Positions 26,203 to 35,116 are shown, numbered from the stretch's first letter. The stretch: 64,000 nucleotides of DNA from Paenibacillus sp. Soil522 (GCF_001428245.1 NZ_LMRV01000024.1:113154-177153); one strand, 5' to 3'. Numbers and translations: made by a program. Notes: generated by a model not told the origin, from the sequence alone.

Positions 26203-27732
26203 ATGGCTGGATCAAAGAGCGAGGCAACCGTAAAAGCAAGAGCGGATCTTGCCCTCAATGACGAATTTTTGCGCAAAGCGGTGCGATTTACGACGGAGCG
26301 GCTGCGTAACGGGAAGAAAAAAGCGACGGACGAGCACGGGAATTGGGAAGAGTGGCGGGAGCGCGGCAAGCAAATCCGTTTGCATACGATCGCGCATCTG
26401 GATTATTATTTGAACTTGTTTGTGAACAATGCCCGGGCGAACGGCGTTCATGTGCATTTTGCGAATACAGCCGAGGAGGCCGTTAAGCTCACGCTTGATA
26501 TTGCGGAGCATGCGAATGCGAAGTCAGTCGTCAAATCGAAATCGATGGTATCGGAGGAGCTGCATCTCAATCATGCGCTTGAATCCATCGGCATAGAAGC
26601 AGTAGAAACCGATTTGGGCGAATACATTATTCAGCTCGCAGGCGAAATGCCGTCCCATATCGTGATTCCGGCCATTCATAAAAACCGCTATCAAATTGCT
26701 GATTTATTGTCCAAGGAAGCGGGATATACACTGCCTCCAGATACAACGGCGCTTGCAGGCTTCGTTCGCAAAAAGCTGCGCGAGAAGTTTCTGGAAGCGG
26801 AGATCGGAATGACGGGCTGCAACTTTGCGATTGCGGAGACGGGGTCGATGGTGCTTTTTGAAAACGAAGGCAATGCCCGCATGGTGACTACCGTTCCCAA
26901 GACGCAAATTACGCTGATGGGCATGGAGCGTATTATTCCATCGTGGTCTGATCTGGAGGTTATGGCTACACTTCTGCCGCGCTCGGCAACCGGGCAGAAG
27001 CTGACGATGTATATGTCCGGCATTACCGGACCGCGCCGCACCGAGGATGCGGATGGTCCGGACGAAATGCATATCATCATTATCGACAACGGCCGCTCGC
27101 TGCAGCTGGGCGATCCTGAGTTTCAAGAGCTGCTCAATTGTATTCGCTGCGGCGCCTGCTTAAATGCATGTCCTGTTTACCGTCACATCGGCGGCCATGC
27201 ATACGGCAGCACCTACAGCGGTCCGATTGGAGCCGTGCTAACGCCTTCCTTGAACAAAAATATCGCCGAATGGGATGATATCGCGAACGCCTCAAGCTTA
27301 TGCGGCGCATGCTACGAGGCTTGTCCGGTCAAAATACCGCTTCATGATATGCTCGTTTATTTACGACGGCGCAAGGTGGAGAGCGGGAACGGCAGCAAAA
27401 TCGAATCTATTGGCATGCAAGGCTTCGCTACCGTCATGGGTAATTCCTCGCGCCTGGGCGGCGTGCTTCGGCTAGGTAAGCTAGGGCAGAAGCTTGTCGT
27501 CCGCAGCGGGGTCATCAAGACGAAGCTCGGCCCGCTCAAAGGCTGGAATACGTACCGCGTTACGCCCAGCCTGCCGAAGGAGTCGTTCCGCGAGCGTTGG
27601 AATACGCTTGATCAGGAGCTGAAGCAGGGCCTCAAGCAGATGGAGCCGTCGATGCAAAATCGGATGGAGGAGCTGGTGCGCATGCGCGAGCTTGAAGAGA
27701 AGCAGGGTAAAGGAGGACACGGTCATGGCTGA
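26203..27732 (+). CDS. lutB: Lactate utilisation protein B (iron-sulfur)
   Basis: This 509-residue subunit of the LutABC lactate oxidase has a long N-terminal LutB domain and two ferredoxin-like [4Fe-4S] motifs, CIRCGACLNACPVYRHIGG and CGACYEACPVKIPL. It is somewhat longer than B. subtilis LutB (~480). It starts one base after lutA ends, and its last eight bases overlap lutC. The C-terminal tail is charged and ends in Gly/His residues. Confidence 0.93.
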   Translation: MAGSKSEATVKARADLALNDEFLRKAVRFTTERLRNGKKKATDEHGNWEEWRERGKQIRLHTIAHLDYYLNLFVNNARANGVHVHFANTAEEAVKLTLDIAEHANAKSVVKSKSMVSEELHLNHALESIGIEAVETDLGEYIIQLAGEMPSHIVIPAIHKNRYQIADLLSKEAGYTLPPDTTALAGFVRKKLREKFLEAEIGMTGCNFAIAETGSMVLFENEGNARMVTTVPKTQITLMGMERIIPSWSDLEVMATLLPRSATGQKLTMYMSGITGPRRTEDADGPDEMHIIIIDNGRSLQLGDPEFQELLNCIRCGACLNACPVYRHIGGHAYGSTYSGPIGAVLTPSLNKNIAEWDDIANASSLCGACYEACPVKIPLHDMLVYLRRRKVESGNGSKIESIGMQGFATVMGNSSRLGGVLRLGKLGQKLVVRSGVIKTKLGPLKGWNTYRVTPSLPKESFRERWNTLDQELKQGLKQMEPSMQNRMEELVRMRELEEKQGKGGHGHG

Positions 27733-28456
27733 TACGCATAAGGAGTGGCTGGAGAAGCTTGAGGCGGAGTCGCGCGTGAAGCAGGAGCATTTTATGAACG
27801 ATATCGCTGCCAAGCTGAGACATCCGAGAATGACCCATAAGCCGCAGCATCCGTTCCGGGGCGCGCCTGACTTCTGGAAGGCTTTCGAATGGACGGAAGA
27901 GGAGCGGACTCAGGCGTTCAGCGACAATTTCCTCTCCGTAGGCGGCCACGTAGCCCGTCTTCAAACGATGGATGAAGTGAAGTCCTTTATCGTACAGAAA
28001 GCTGGTGAAATGAGCGCCAAATACGTCGTTCGTCAAAACGAGCCAGAGCTGGATGCACTCGATCTTGAAGGCTCGCTTACGGACGTACAGGTGTCGGTAT
28101 GGAATACGGATGCCGAGCAATACTGGCGCGCGCGCGCAGCTGAAGCGGATTTTGGAATCGTGATCGCGGATCATGCCGTCGCCTATACAGGCTCGGTTAC
28201 GGTATTGTCGGCTTCGAATAAAGGCCGCTCCGTCAGTCTGCTGCCGACGGTGCTCTTTATTATTATCCCGATCGAACGGTTGAAAACGAGACTCGGAGAG
28301 GTGCTCGAAACATTCGATGACGCGGGACGAGAGCAGCTGCCGGCCGGTATTCACTTTATTTCCGGGCCAAGCCGTTCCTCCGATATTGAGAATGATCTGA
28401 CCATCGGCGTACATGGGCCGGGTATCGTATATGCACTGATAGTCGGGCAGCATTAA
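27725..28456 (+). CDS. lutC: Lactate utilisation protein C
   Basis: This 243-residue LutC/YkgG-family subunit of the lactate oxidase complex has the family regions FSDNFLSVGGHVARL, ADFGIVIADHAVAYTGSV and FISGPSRSSDIENDL near the C-terminus. The start at 27725 follows AAAGGAGG within lutB, an eight-base overlap. It ends the lutABC unit; the regulator gene follows after 74 bp. Confidence 0.93.
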   Translation: MADTHKEWLEKLEAESRVKQEHFMNDIAAKLRHPRMTHKPQHPFRGAPDFWKAFEWTEEERTQAFSDNFLSVGGHVARLQTMDEVKSFIVQKAGEMSAKYVVRQNEPELDALDLEGSLTDVQVSVWNTDAEQYWRARAAEADFGIVIADHAVAYTGSVTVLSASNKGRSVSLLPTVLFIIIPIERLKTRLGEVLETFDDAGREQLPAGIHFISGPSRSSDIENDLTIGVHGPGIVYALIVGQH

Positions 28457-28530
28457 ATTAATTAATATAGGAATGGGGCTACGCCGTTGCAGGACGGCGG
28501 GCGCCGTTTACGCTTGGGAGGTGACAGGGC

Positions 28531-29256
28531 ATGCCGTCATTAGAAATAGAGAAGCTGTCGAAGCGCAATCATTACGAGGAGATTACCGAACAGGTGAAGC
28601 GGCTCATTATGGACGGCAAGCTGAAGGTGGGAGATAAGCTGCCCTCTACGAAGCAGATGTCCGAGCAATTTGGCGTCGGGCGCTCGACGACACGAGAGGC
28701 TTTAAGCGCTCTTAAAGCGATGGGGCTAATCGACATCCGGCAGGGCGGTGGCTGCCGCGTCATTCGCAATGCGCCGGTCGATATGGAGATTCCTGAGCTG
28801 GCATCTCTCCGCCTGAACCGCAAAACGGTGCTCGAACTTTTGGAGGCTCGCGAATCGCTGGAAGTGTCGAACGCCGCAATAGCAGCTGTAAAGCGTACGG
28901 ATGAGGATCTGAAGCGGTTAGGTGATCTAATCGAAGAGATGAAGCATACTGCTCACGACGAGGCCGAAGGCGAGAGATTAGATCTCCAGTTTCATTTGAC
29001 GCTTGCCAAAGCTACTCACAACTCCATCATGGTGCGCTTATTCGAGTCGATTATGAATCACATCGAAACGGCGATCCATGATATCAGGCGGGTTGAGCTA
29101 TACGCAAACGAAGCTGTGGCGGAGCGTCTCTATAGAGAGCATTCCGCGATATTCGAGGCGATAGCGGAGCAGGACTCCGAGCTTGCGGCCGACCGAATGA
29201 AGCAGCATTTGCAGCATATTGAAAGCATTGTCCGGAAGCATTTGGGCGAGAGCTAG
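28531..29256 (+). CDS. GntR-family (FadR/FCD) regulator, probable LutR-like repressor
   Basis: This 241-residue regulator has a GntR winged helix (DKLPSTKQMSEQFGVGRSTT, REALSALKAMGLIDIRQGGG) and an all-helical FCD ligand-binding domain with the metal-binding pattern DLQFHLTLAKATHN and a later EHSAIFEAI. In Bacillus and other bacteria, regulators of this type (LutR, LldR) control lactate oxidation genes and respond to lactate. Its position right after lutC supports that role. It has its own GGGAGGTG. A bidirectional terminator follows. Confidence 0.87.
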   Translation: MPSLEIEKLSKRNHYEEITEQVKRLIMDGKLKVGDKLPSTKQMSEQFGVGRSTTREALSALKAMGLIDIRQGGGCRVIRNAPVDMEIPELASLRLNRKTVLELLEARESLEVSNAAIAAVKRTDEDLKRLGDLIEEMKHTAHDEAEGERLDLQFHLTLAKATHNSIMVRLFESIMNHIETAIHDIRRVELYANEAVAERLYREHSAIFEAIAEQDSELAADRMKQHLQHIESIVRKHLGES

Positions 29257-29264
29257 CTTAACAA

Positions 29265-29325
29265 TAAAAAAAGCCCGATTCCCGCATTCATCAACTAGAT
29301 GGCTGCGGAAATCGGGCTTATTTGA
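29265..29325. terminator. Bidirectional terminator between convergent genes
   Basis: AAGCCCGATT and AATCGGGCTT, extended inward by CCGC/GCGG, form the stem. A run lies on the left and T residues on the right, serving the GntR gene and the converging membrane protein gene. Confidence 0.88.
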
Positions 29326-29331
29326 ATATAG

Positions 29332-30243
29332 CTACTTAATTGTCGCTAAATATTTTTTAATAAATTCCTTTGCTTTTTCCGGGTTTTTGCTGTCAAGGCG
29401 GATCCCGATGATCATGCTCTCCTTGTAAAGCGGAACTTGATCAACGAGGGCGCTGCTGCTTAGGTCGATGCCGTACACATGCTCTTCCGTATCTTCATCG
29501 GTCTTCAGCTTCTGCGCAAGCCCGTCCTTCATCAGCGGCTTAAGCTCTCCGTTCACGTCACTGTCGAGGTTCATTAGGACGCCTTGCGTGCCAACCCACT
29601 CAAAAATACTCCGGTCCATAATGTAAACATCCGGATGCTCGGTTGCTAGGATGAGCACGGCTTTTTGCATATAAGCATATTGCGCTTGCTGGTCTGCAGG
29701 AACGAAGGTCAACATGGAGGTGAATCTTTTCCATTCGGGAAACGCTGTCAAAAGTGCTTTTTCAATCGGCTCTTCCTTAGGCGCGTCTTCCTTCAGCATG
29801 TAATTTCCCATAAAGGAAACGCTCAAGTCGACCGGCGGCAGGTTTGCGAGCCGCTCCTGCTCTTCGCGGTAGTTCATAAAGCTGATAACCCCATAAATGA
29901 TAAGTGCTACTGCTGCAATGGCGCCGAGCGTGTGGAACCTGTAATAGCGCCAGAAATGGTCCATTTTTTGAGCTTGTCCGGCCATCTTCTTGTACTTGCC
30001 GTATTCCTGTTCGTTGAATGCATCCGTCAGCTTACGATCCTCATACTCTAAAATAAGCCGGTACGCTTGCGTAATCTTCGCAAATGAATCCTCCGCATTC
30101 CCCGCGTCGGCCTTCTTCTGCTGCGCTCTGGAGCGGGCTTGACGCATAAGCGTCGTATAGCGCTTCTCCACTTCCTCTTTGGCCGCAAGCTCTGGCAGCC
30201 CTAATGTTTCATAGGCTTGTTTCAATTCGTCCACTTCTGTCAC
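29332..30243 (-). CDS. Single-pass membrane protein with a degenerate J-domain-like N-terminus
   Basis: The first ~75 residues resemble a DnaJ J-domain (DELKQAYETLGLPELAAKEE, SFAKITQAYRLILEYEDR), but the HPD tripeptide needed to stimulate Hsp70 is absent. One membrane segment follows at about residues 108 to 126 (TLGAIAAVALIIYGVISF). The ~175-residue C-terminal part would be outside the membrane and is beta/alpha, somewhat like a solute-binding lobe. Start is GTG; a second GTG at 30234 is better spaced from GAGGTG. Function unknown; an envelope scaffold or sensor is possible. Confidence 0.72.
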   Translation of the reverse strand: MTEVDELKQAYETLGLPELAAKEEVEKRYTTLMRQARSRAQQKKADAGNAEDSFAKITQAYRLILEYEDRKLTDAFNEQEYGKYKKMAGQAQKMDHFWRYYRFHTLGAIAAVALIIYGVISFMNYREEQERLANLPPVDLSVSFMGNYMLKEDAPKEEPIEKALLTAFPEWKRFTSMLTFVPADQQAQYAYMQKAVLILATEHPDVYIMDRSIFEWVGTQGVLMNLDSDVNGELKPLMKDGLAQKLKTDEDTEEHVYGIDLSSSALVDQVPLYKESMIIGIRLDSKNPEKAKEFIKKYLATIK

Positions 30244-30558
30244 CTCAATTAGTAAGTAGCTCCTGCATGATTCCTATCTATTAGTATACGGAATTCCACG
30301 GTTAACGCAAACTTTGACAGATCTAAGAGGTCATTTGTCATTTCCTGTTACGCGCTGCCACTTGCGAAGGTAGACGAGCGGCAATGCCGCGCTGTTTGCA
30401 AAGGTTGGCGAACGGATGAAGCTGAGGCATGCGGCACTTTGATCAGTGAAGCGCAGCAGGTCGGAAAATTGAACAAAATAGCCGAATTATTAACTTCCTA
30501 TCCTGCCGTAATTTGTTATTCTACGAATAGGACAAATCACGTATAGGATGGTGTTTTC
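30244..30558. other. Intergenic stretch without a convincing gene
   Basis: This 315-bp gap separates two divergent genes. It holds two imperfect copies of a ~25-bp sequence of the form TTGCRAAGGTNGRCGARCGG (near 30363 and 30398). No open frame looks coding. The last ~50 bp, with TATTCT and an AGGATGGTG ribosome site, serve the esterase gene. Confidence 0.4.
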
Positions 30559-31668
30559 ATGACTGTTTCGTTCAAGTTCGATTTTGGAATCGGCAGTGCG
30601 CCGCCTTCTCCTTATATACAAGTGCTGCCCGGCACGGTTTACAGCGAGGTGCCGGGCTACGGCTTCGAGTCAAATGAGCGCGTCAGCTCGCGCAATCGCG
30701 ATGAGACCGATCGTCTGCGCGGCGCATTCTGCATACCGCTGGATGCTGTGTTTACGGTCGATCTGCCAAATGGCTGTTATACGGTAACAGCGACGATTGG
30801 CGATGCGATTGCTCCGACTGCTACGACATTAAAATATGGCGCAGGCCGCATGGTTCTTCATAAGGCGGTTACCTCGGAGGGACAGTACGCGGTGCACAGC
30901 TTTACGGTCAAAGTGACGGATGGGCGTTTGCGGCTTGCCTTCTCAGGCATCGCCCCGCGTATTAATTCGCTTCAAATTGACGAGGCGAATCAAGCGACGA
31001 CCATTTATTTGGCTGGAGACTCGACGGTGACTGATCAGGAAACGTTTCCGTATGCGGGCTGGGGACAAATGCTGCCTTTATATTTTAAGACGGATGTGGC
31101 AATTGATAATCATGCGATGTCGGGCAGAAGCTCGAGAAGCTTCATCGATGAAGGCAGGCTCGCAGCCATATTGGAGCAAATTAAGCCGAACGACTATTTG
31201 TGGATCCAATTCGGGCATAATGACGAGAAACCGGACGCGGAACGGGCTACGGAGCCATTCGGAAGCTATAAGGAGAAGCTGGCCGTTTATGTGGAGGAAG
31301 CCCGGGCACGCGGAGCACGGCCTGTACTCATCACGCCGATGCACCGCCGCAAGTTTGACGGACAAGGGCGGATTATCGATACGCATGGCGATTATTTGCT
31401 GGGCATGAAGCAGCTGGCAGCGGAGCTGGACGTACCGCTTATCGATTTGGCGGCAAAGAGCAAAGCGTTGTACGAGCAATTGGGCGACGAGCCCTCGAAG
31501 GCGTTGTTCATGTGGGCATACCCCGGCGAGTTTATTCATTTTCCGGATGGCGCTCAGGATGATACGCACTTTCAAGAGCTGGGCGGCATCCAAATGGCCG
31601 GTTTGGTTGCAGAAGGGGTGCGCGAGCTCGGATTGTCGCCGCTTCTATTGTATTTAAAAGGGCTTTAG
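30559..31668 (+). CDS. Rhamnogalacturonan acetylesterase-like SGNH hydrolase (CE12 type)
   Basis: This 369-residue esterase is expected to remove acetyl groups from rhamnogalacturonan, a pectin rich in rhamnose and galacturonate. Residues ~1 to 140 form a beta-sandwich like those in YesT/RhgT-type enzymes (FKFDFGIGSAPPSPYIQV). The SGNH core follows: block I IYLAGDSTVTD, block III WIQFGHNDEKP, and block V QDDTHFQELGG with the Asp-xx-His pair. There is no signal peptide, so it probably acts in the cytoplasm on imported oligomers. It links well to the rhamnose genes upstream. Confidence 0.86.
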   Translation: MTVSFKFDFGIGSAPPSPYIQVLPGTVYSEVPGYGFESNERVSSRNRDETDRLRGAFCIPLDAVFTVDLPNGCYTVTATIGDAIAPTATTLKYGAGRMVLHKAVTSEGQYAVHSFTVKVTDGRLRLAFSGIAPRINSLQIDEANQATTIYLAGDSTVTDQETFPYAGWGQMLPLYFKTDVAIDNHAMSGRSSRSFIDEGRLAAILEQIKPNDYLWIQFGHNDEKPDAERATEPFGSYKEKLAVYVEEARARGARPVLITPMHRRKFDGQGRIIDTHGDYLLGMKQLAAELDVPLIDLAAKSKALYEQLGDEPSKALFMWAYPGEFIHFPDGAQDDTHFQELGGIQMAGLVAEGVRELGLSPLLLYLKGL

Positions 31669-31710
31669 TTAAAAAAACAAAAGCCCGCCAGCTGATTTGG
31701 TTTGAAATAG

Positions 31711-31744
31711 AGAGACTAGCCGGAATGAAGGCTGGTCTCTTTCT
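31711..31744 (+). terminator. Intrinsic terminator after the acetylesterase gene
   Basis: Arms AGAGACTAGCC and GGCTGGTCTCT with an eight-base loop, then TTCT. The T tract is short. Confidence 0.7.
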
Positions 31745-31884
31745 ATAATCGATGCATTAGTCATCTTAGCGTAAATGATGAATAACTAAGATAGCCATGA
31801 TTATGTTATCATATGGGATGTTGAGGATGGCACCTATTCTGTTTTTCATTCAACTTACATAGCAACTAAAGCGAGGGAAACCGC

Positions 31885-32406
31885 ATGTTTGATCCAACCG
31901 TTTTTGAAAACTTGAAGGTAGCATTTGAGAATCAGCTTTATGATTTGGATACGCTCGACCGGAGGCTGGATATTATTAATCGGATTGACCGATTGGAGCT
32001 TGCTGTTATGTCCCGCGAGTTTGCGCTTCAATTCACGCTGGCCGGACGCTCGAAGGTTTCCGCAGAAATACAGCTCGCCGCGTCGCTGAAGGACTTGGCG
32101 GCTGAAATATTGGAGCTGAAGGGGGAAGCGCCGGCTTGCGCGCTGCGGCTGCGCTTCTATATGCAGGTGAACAAGGTCGCCGAGCAATGCGGGCAGGTCG
32201 AGCAAATCGTGAAGCGGATCTGGGAGCCGGACTTGGCGCCGACCCAAACGATCAGCTACTTATTTGGTGCGGAAGCGCCTATCTATTCCAATAGAATTGA
32301 GCTGGGCTTTAACCGTAAAATTAACGAGGAGCAAATGGAGGACATTCCCGTGCTGATCGAGCATGTCCTACAGACGCTCGCGGAGCTGGAAGAGGCTGCT
32401 GAATAA
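31885..32406 (+). CDS. Conserved-looking protein of unknown function
   Basis: I do not recognise this 173-residue protein. It is soluble, mostly helical and acidic, without a signal peptide or membrane segment. The N-terminal half is leucine-rich and charged (LDRRLDIINRIDRLELAVMS). The single Cys pair (PACALRL, AEQCGQVEQ) is not a clear metal site. The ATG follows GAGGG. It is a single gene upstream of the preQ1 riboswitch and is not obviously part of the queuosine operon. Confidence 0.65.
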   Translation: MFDPTVFENLKVAFENQLYDLDTLDRRLDIINRIDRLELAVMSREFALQFTLAGRSKVSAEIQLAASLKDLAAEILELKGEAPACALRLRFYMQVNKVAEQCGQVEQIVKRIWEPDLAPTQTISYLFGAEAPIYSNRIELGFNRKINEEQMEDIPVLIEHVLQTLAELEEAAE

Positions 32407-32445
32407 GGATTACCGGCAAGATGCGTTTCCGTAAAATACTGTCTG

Positions 32446-32474
32446 TTTCCAATCGGCGGGAGCTGTGCTATAGT
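32446..32474 (+). promoter_or_regulatory. Candidate promoter of the queuosine operon
   Basis: TTTCCA and TATAGT are 17 bases apart, about 65 bp before the preQ1 aptamer. The -35 element is weak. Confidence 0.45.
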
Positions 32475-32538
32475 ACTAGAGAATAAGTAACTAAAGAAGA
32501 AATTCCGGAGCCTTGTCAAATGACATGAACGGCGGCCG

Positions 32539-32572
32539 GGAGAGGTTCGCGAACTCCCTCTATAAAAAACTA
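32539..32572 (+). ncRNA. preQ1-I riboswitch aptamer
   Basis: The sequence AGAGGTTCGCGAACTCCCTC followed by TATAAAAAACTA matches the compact preQ1-I aptamer: a short GC-rich stem-loop and a downstream A-rich tail that folds back into a pseudoknot. It lies 150 bp before queC, so binding of 7-aminomethyl-7-deazaguanine would turn down its own synthesis genes. Confidence 0.93.
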
Positions 32573-32578
32573 TGCGAA

Positions 32579-32611
32579 ACGATTGTCCCGAGAGGTGACA
32601 TCGTCGTTTTT
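32579..32611 (+). terminator. First regulated terminator in the queuosine leader
   Basis: ACGATTGTC pairs with GACATCGT, with one bulged T, and CGTTTTTG follows. It begins seven bases after the aptamer, so it could be the direct expression platform. Confidence 0.65.
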
Positions 32612-32616
32612 GCGTT

Positions 32617-32663
32617 CGGCGCGAACAGGCTCTTACTGCTTCGCGCCGTTTCTTTGGTTTTTT
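32617..32663 (+). terminator. Second intrinsic terminator in the queuosine leader
   Basis: CGGCGCGAA and TTCGCGCCG pair perfectly over 9 bp, followed by TTTCTTTGGTTTTTT. It lies about 60 bp before queC. Confidence 0.8.
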
Positions 32664-32724
32664 AGCTTCAAATGGAGGATGTCAGGCGATCTCTGTCTTC
32701 TCAAACCAGAGAGGGAGATGCAGC

Positions 32725-33390
32725 ATGAAAAAAGAAAAAGCGGTCGTCGTATTCAGCGGCGGACAGGATAGCACGACATGCTTGTTTTGGGCAATGGAGC
32801 GCTTCTCGGAGGTTGAAGCCGTTACGTTCAACTATGGACAGCGGCATAAGCTCGAGCTTGAATGCGCGGCGGATATTGCTAAAGAGCTTACTATTAAACA
32901 TCATATACTCGACATGTCCCTGCTTAATCAATTGGCGCCTAATGCGCTCACCAGGGATGAGATTGCAATTGAACAAAAAGAGGGGGAGCTTCCCTCAACC
33001 TTTGTAGACGGGCGAAATCTATTATTCCTATCCTTCGCTGCCGTGCTTGCCAAGCAGCTGGGAGCGAAGCATATCGTGACGGGCGTTTGCGAGACGGACT
33101 TTAGCGGCTATCCGGATTGCCGGGATATATTCGTGAAATCGCTGAACGTGACTTTGAATTTATCAATGGATTATCCGTTTGTTATCGATACGCCGCTCAT
33201 GTGGCTGAACAAAGCGGAGACATGGGAGCTGGCCGATTCGCTCGGCGCCTTCGAATTTGTGCGGGAGAAGACATTAACCTGCTATAACGGCATGATTGCC
33301 GATGGCTGCGGAGAATGCCCGGCATGTAAGCTTCGCAAAAAGGGGCTGGACGATTATTTAGCCAAGGGCATCCGGGGAGTGAAGCGATAA
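32725..33390 (+). CDS. queC: 7-cyano-7-deazaguanine synthase
   Basis: This ATP-dependent enzyme of 221 residues turns 7-carboxy-7-deazaguanine into preQ0 in queuosine synthesis. It has the pyrophosphatase loop [16 protein letters not shown] near the N-terminus, [15 protein letters not shown], and the C-terminal zinc site [14 protein letters not shown]. It is the first gene of queCDEF, behind a preQ1 riboswitch. Its stop overlaps the queD start by one base. The ATG follows GAGGGAG. Confidence 0.96.
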   Translation: MKKEKAVVVFSGGQDSTTCLFWAMERFSEVEAVTFNYGQRHKLELECAADIAKELTIKHHILDMSLLNQLAPNALTRDEIAIEQKEGELPSTFVDGRNLLFLSFAAVLAKQLGAKHIVTGVCETDFSGYPDCRDIFVKSLNVTLNLSMDYPFVIDTPLMWLNKAETWELADSLGAFEFVREKTLTCYNGMIADGCGECPACKLRKKGLDDYLAKGIRGVKR

Positions 33391-33842
33391 TGCTGCAGCA
33401 GATCTATCCGTCAGCTGTACACGACTATTGCTATGAGCTGAATAAGGATTTTCAGTTCGCGGCCGCTCACTTTGTACCGGTGGAGGAAGCCGGCAAATGC
33501 CGCCGGCTACATGGGCATACGTATTATGCGAACGTAACGATTGCCGGAGATGAGCTCGATACCGCCGGCTTTCTTGTCAATTTTTCCATTATAAAGCAGC
33601 TTATTCATGATCGGTTCGATCATACCTTGCTCAATGACGACAAGGAGAGCTTCAGTGATGCGGAGCCCGACCGTTTCCCCACGACGGAAGTGGTGGCGCG
33701 CACGATCTATGAGATCGTTCAGCGCTATTTGGACGGAACGGTGAACCGTCCGCAATGCGTTCAGGTTTATCTTCGTGAAACGCCAACGAGTTATTGTATC
33801 TACCGTCCTAAGCGAAAGGCGGCGGGATTGGATGCAAACTAA
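33390..33842 (+). CDS. queD: 6-carboxy-5,6,7,8-tetrahydropterin synthase
   Basis: This 150-residue enzyme makes 6-carboxytetrahydropterin from dihydroneopterin triphosphate, the first queuosine-specific step. The catalytic Cys and zinc His residues lie in FAAAHFVPVEEAGKCRRLHG followed by HTY; the DHTLLN segment carries the catalytic His-Asp. The start overlaps the end of queC by one base, and the end overlaps queE, so the proteins are probably made together. Confidence 0.95.
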   Translation: MLQQIYPSAVHDYCYELNKDFQFAAAHFVPVEEAGKCRRLHGHTYYANVTIAGDELDTAGFLVNFSIIKQLIHDRFDHTLLNDDKESFSDAEPDRFPTTEVVARTIYEIVQRYLDGTVNRPQCVQVYLRETPTSYCIYRPKRKAAGLDAN

Positions 33843-34563
33843 CAAACGAATTCCCGTTATGGAAGTGTTCGGACCGACCGTACAAGGGGAAGGCATGGTT
33901 ATTGGCCGGAAAACGATGTTCGTCCGTACCGCAGGCTGCGACTACAGCTGCTCCTGGTGCGATTCGGCATTTACTTGGGACGGCAGCGCCAAAGCAGATA
34001 TTCGCATGCTGACGGCGAATGAAATTATAGAGCAATTACTGGAAATCGGCGGCAAAGCATTTGAGCATGTGACTATTTCCGGCGGCAATCCCGCGCTGCT
34101 GCCCCAGCTGGGCGAATTAATTGAAGAGCTTCATGTGCGGGGCATAAGCGTCGCTCTAGAGACGCAAGGCAGCCGCTGGCAGGATTGGTTTTGGTCGATT
34201 GACGAGCTGACTTTATCGCCTAAGCCGCCAAGCTCCGGGATGGAGACGGATTGGACGGTACTCGACGATATCGTAGCCAAGCTGGGCGATCGGGCAACAC
34301 GATTTAGCCTGAAGACAGTCGTATTCGATGACGGGGATCTCGTTTACGCGACCCGTGTTCATCAGCGCTATCCGCATGTTGCGTTTTATTTGCAGGCGGG
34401 CAACGGCAATTTGCAGGAAACGGAGCCGCGGCTTATGCTTCCGTATTTGGTGGAGCGCTATGAATGGCTGATCGGGCAGGTTATGCCGAATCCTGAATTG
34501 AATCGGGTTCACGTGCTCCCGCAGCTTCATACCTGGGTATGGGGCAATAAGAAGGGTGTCTAA
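33832..34563 (+). CDS. queE: 7-carboxy-7-deazaguanine synthase (radical SAM)
   Basis: This 243-residue radical SAM enzyme performs the ring contraction that makes 7-carboxy-7-deazaguanine. The cluster motif is CDYSCSWC, the usual CxxxCxxC, preceded by the substrate region EVFGPTVQGEGMVIGRKTMF. GGNPALL marks the SAM site. The ATG at 33832 lies inside the end of queD; longer in-frame starts upstream would overlap queD heavily. Confidence 0.94.
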   Translation: MQTNKRIPVMEVFGPTVQGEGMVIGRKTMFVRTAGCDYSCSWCDSAFTWDGSAKADIRMLTANEIIEQLLEIGGKAFEHVTISGGNPALLPQLGELIEELHVRGISVALETQGSRWQDWFWSIDELTLSPKPPSSGMETDWTVLDDIVAKLGDRATRFSLKTVVFDDGDLVYATRVHQRYPHVAFYLQAGNGNLQETEPRLMLPYLVERYEWLIGQVMPNPELNRVHVLPQLHTWVWGNKKGV

Positions 34564-34593
34564 TAAAAACATAGCAGGAGGGGCGAACAAGGC

Positions 34594-35091
34594 ATGGAAG
34601 GAAGAAGCAAGGAAGAGCTGAACGGCGTGACGCTGCTCGGCAATCAAGGAACGAAATACTTGTTCAACTATTCGCCGGAAATTTTGGAGGCGTTTGATAA
34701 TAAGCATCCGAACCGGGACTATTTCGTAAAGTTTAATTGTCCGGAGTTTACAAGCCTTTGTCCGATGACGGGGCAGCCGGACTTTGCGACTATTTATATT
34801 TCTTACATTCCCGGTCCGAAAATGGTAGAGAGCAAGTCGCTTAAGCTGTATCTGTTCAGCTTCCGAAATCACGGCGATTTCCACGAGGATTGCATGAATA
34901 TCATTATGAATGATTTGATTGCGCTCATGAACCCGAAATATATTGAAGTATGGGGCAAGTTCACGCCTCGCGGCGGCATTTCCATCGACCCTTATTGCAA
35001 CTGGGGGCAGCCGGGCACCAAATACGAGCAAATAGCGGAGCATCGCCTCATGAATCATGATCTCTACCCGGAGAAAGTGGATAATCGCTAG
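34594..35091 (+). CDS. queF: NADPH-dependent 7-cyano-7-deazaguanine reductase
   Basis: This 165-residue enzyme reduces preQ0 to preQ1, the riboswitch ligand and the base inserted into tRNA. It is the short, homomeric QueF type. The catalytic Cys and Asp lie in [18 protein letters not shown], the NADPH-binding region is [20 protein letters not shown], and [12 protein letters not shown] lies near the end. The start follows AGGAGGGG. A strong terminator closes the operon. Confidence 0.96.
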   Translation: MEGRSKEELNGVTLLGNQGTKYLFNYSPEILEAFDNKHPNRDYFVKFNCPEFTSLCPMTGQPDFATIYISYIPGPKMVESKSLKLYLFSFRNHGDFHEDCMNIIMNDLIALMNPKYIEVWGKFTPRGGISIDPYCNWGQPGTKYEQIAEHRLMNHDLYPEKVDNR

Positions 35092-35116
35092 ATAACGATC
35101 AAAGCTGCATCGATGA

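Noticed and set aside
27632..28453. A 273-codon minus-strand open frame opposite lutC
   Set aside because: It is a shadow of lutB/lutC; no family likeness or start site is seen.
34213..35058. A 281-codon minus-strand open frame across queE and queF
   Set aside because: It lies antisense to two firmly identified genes and spans the gap between them without a start signal.
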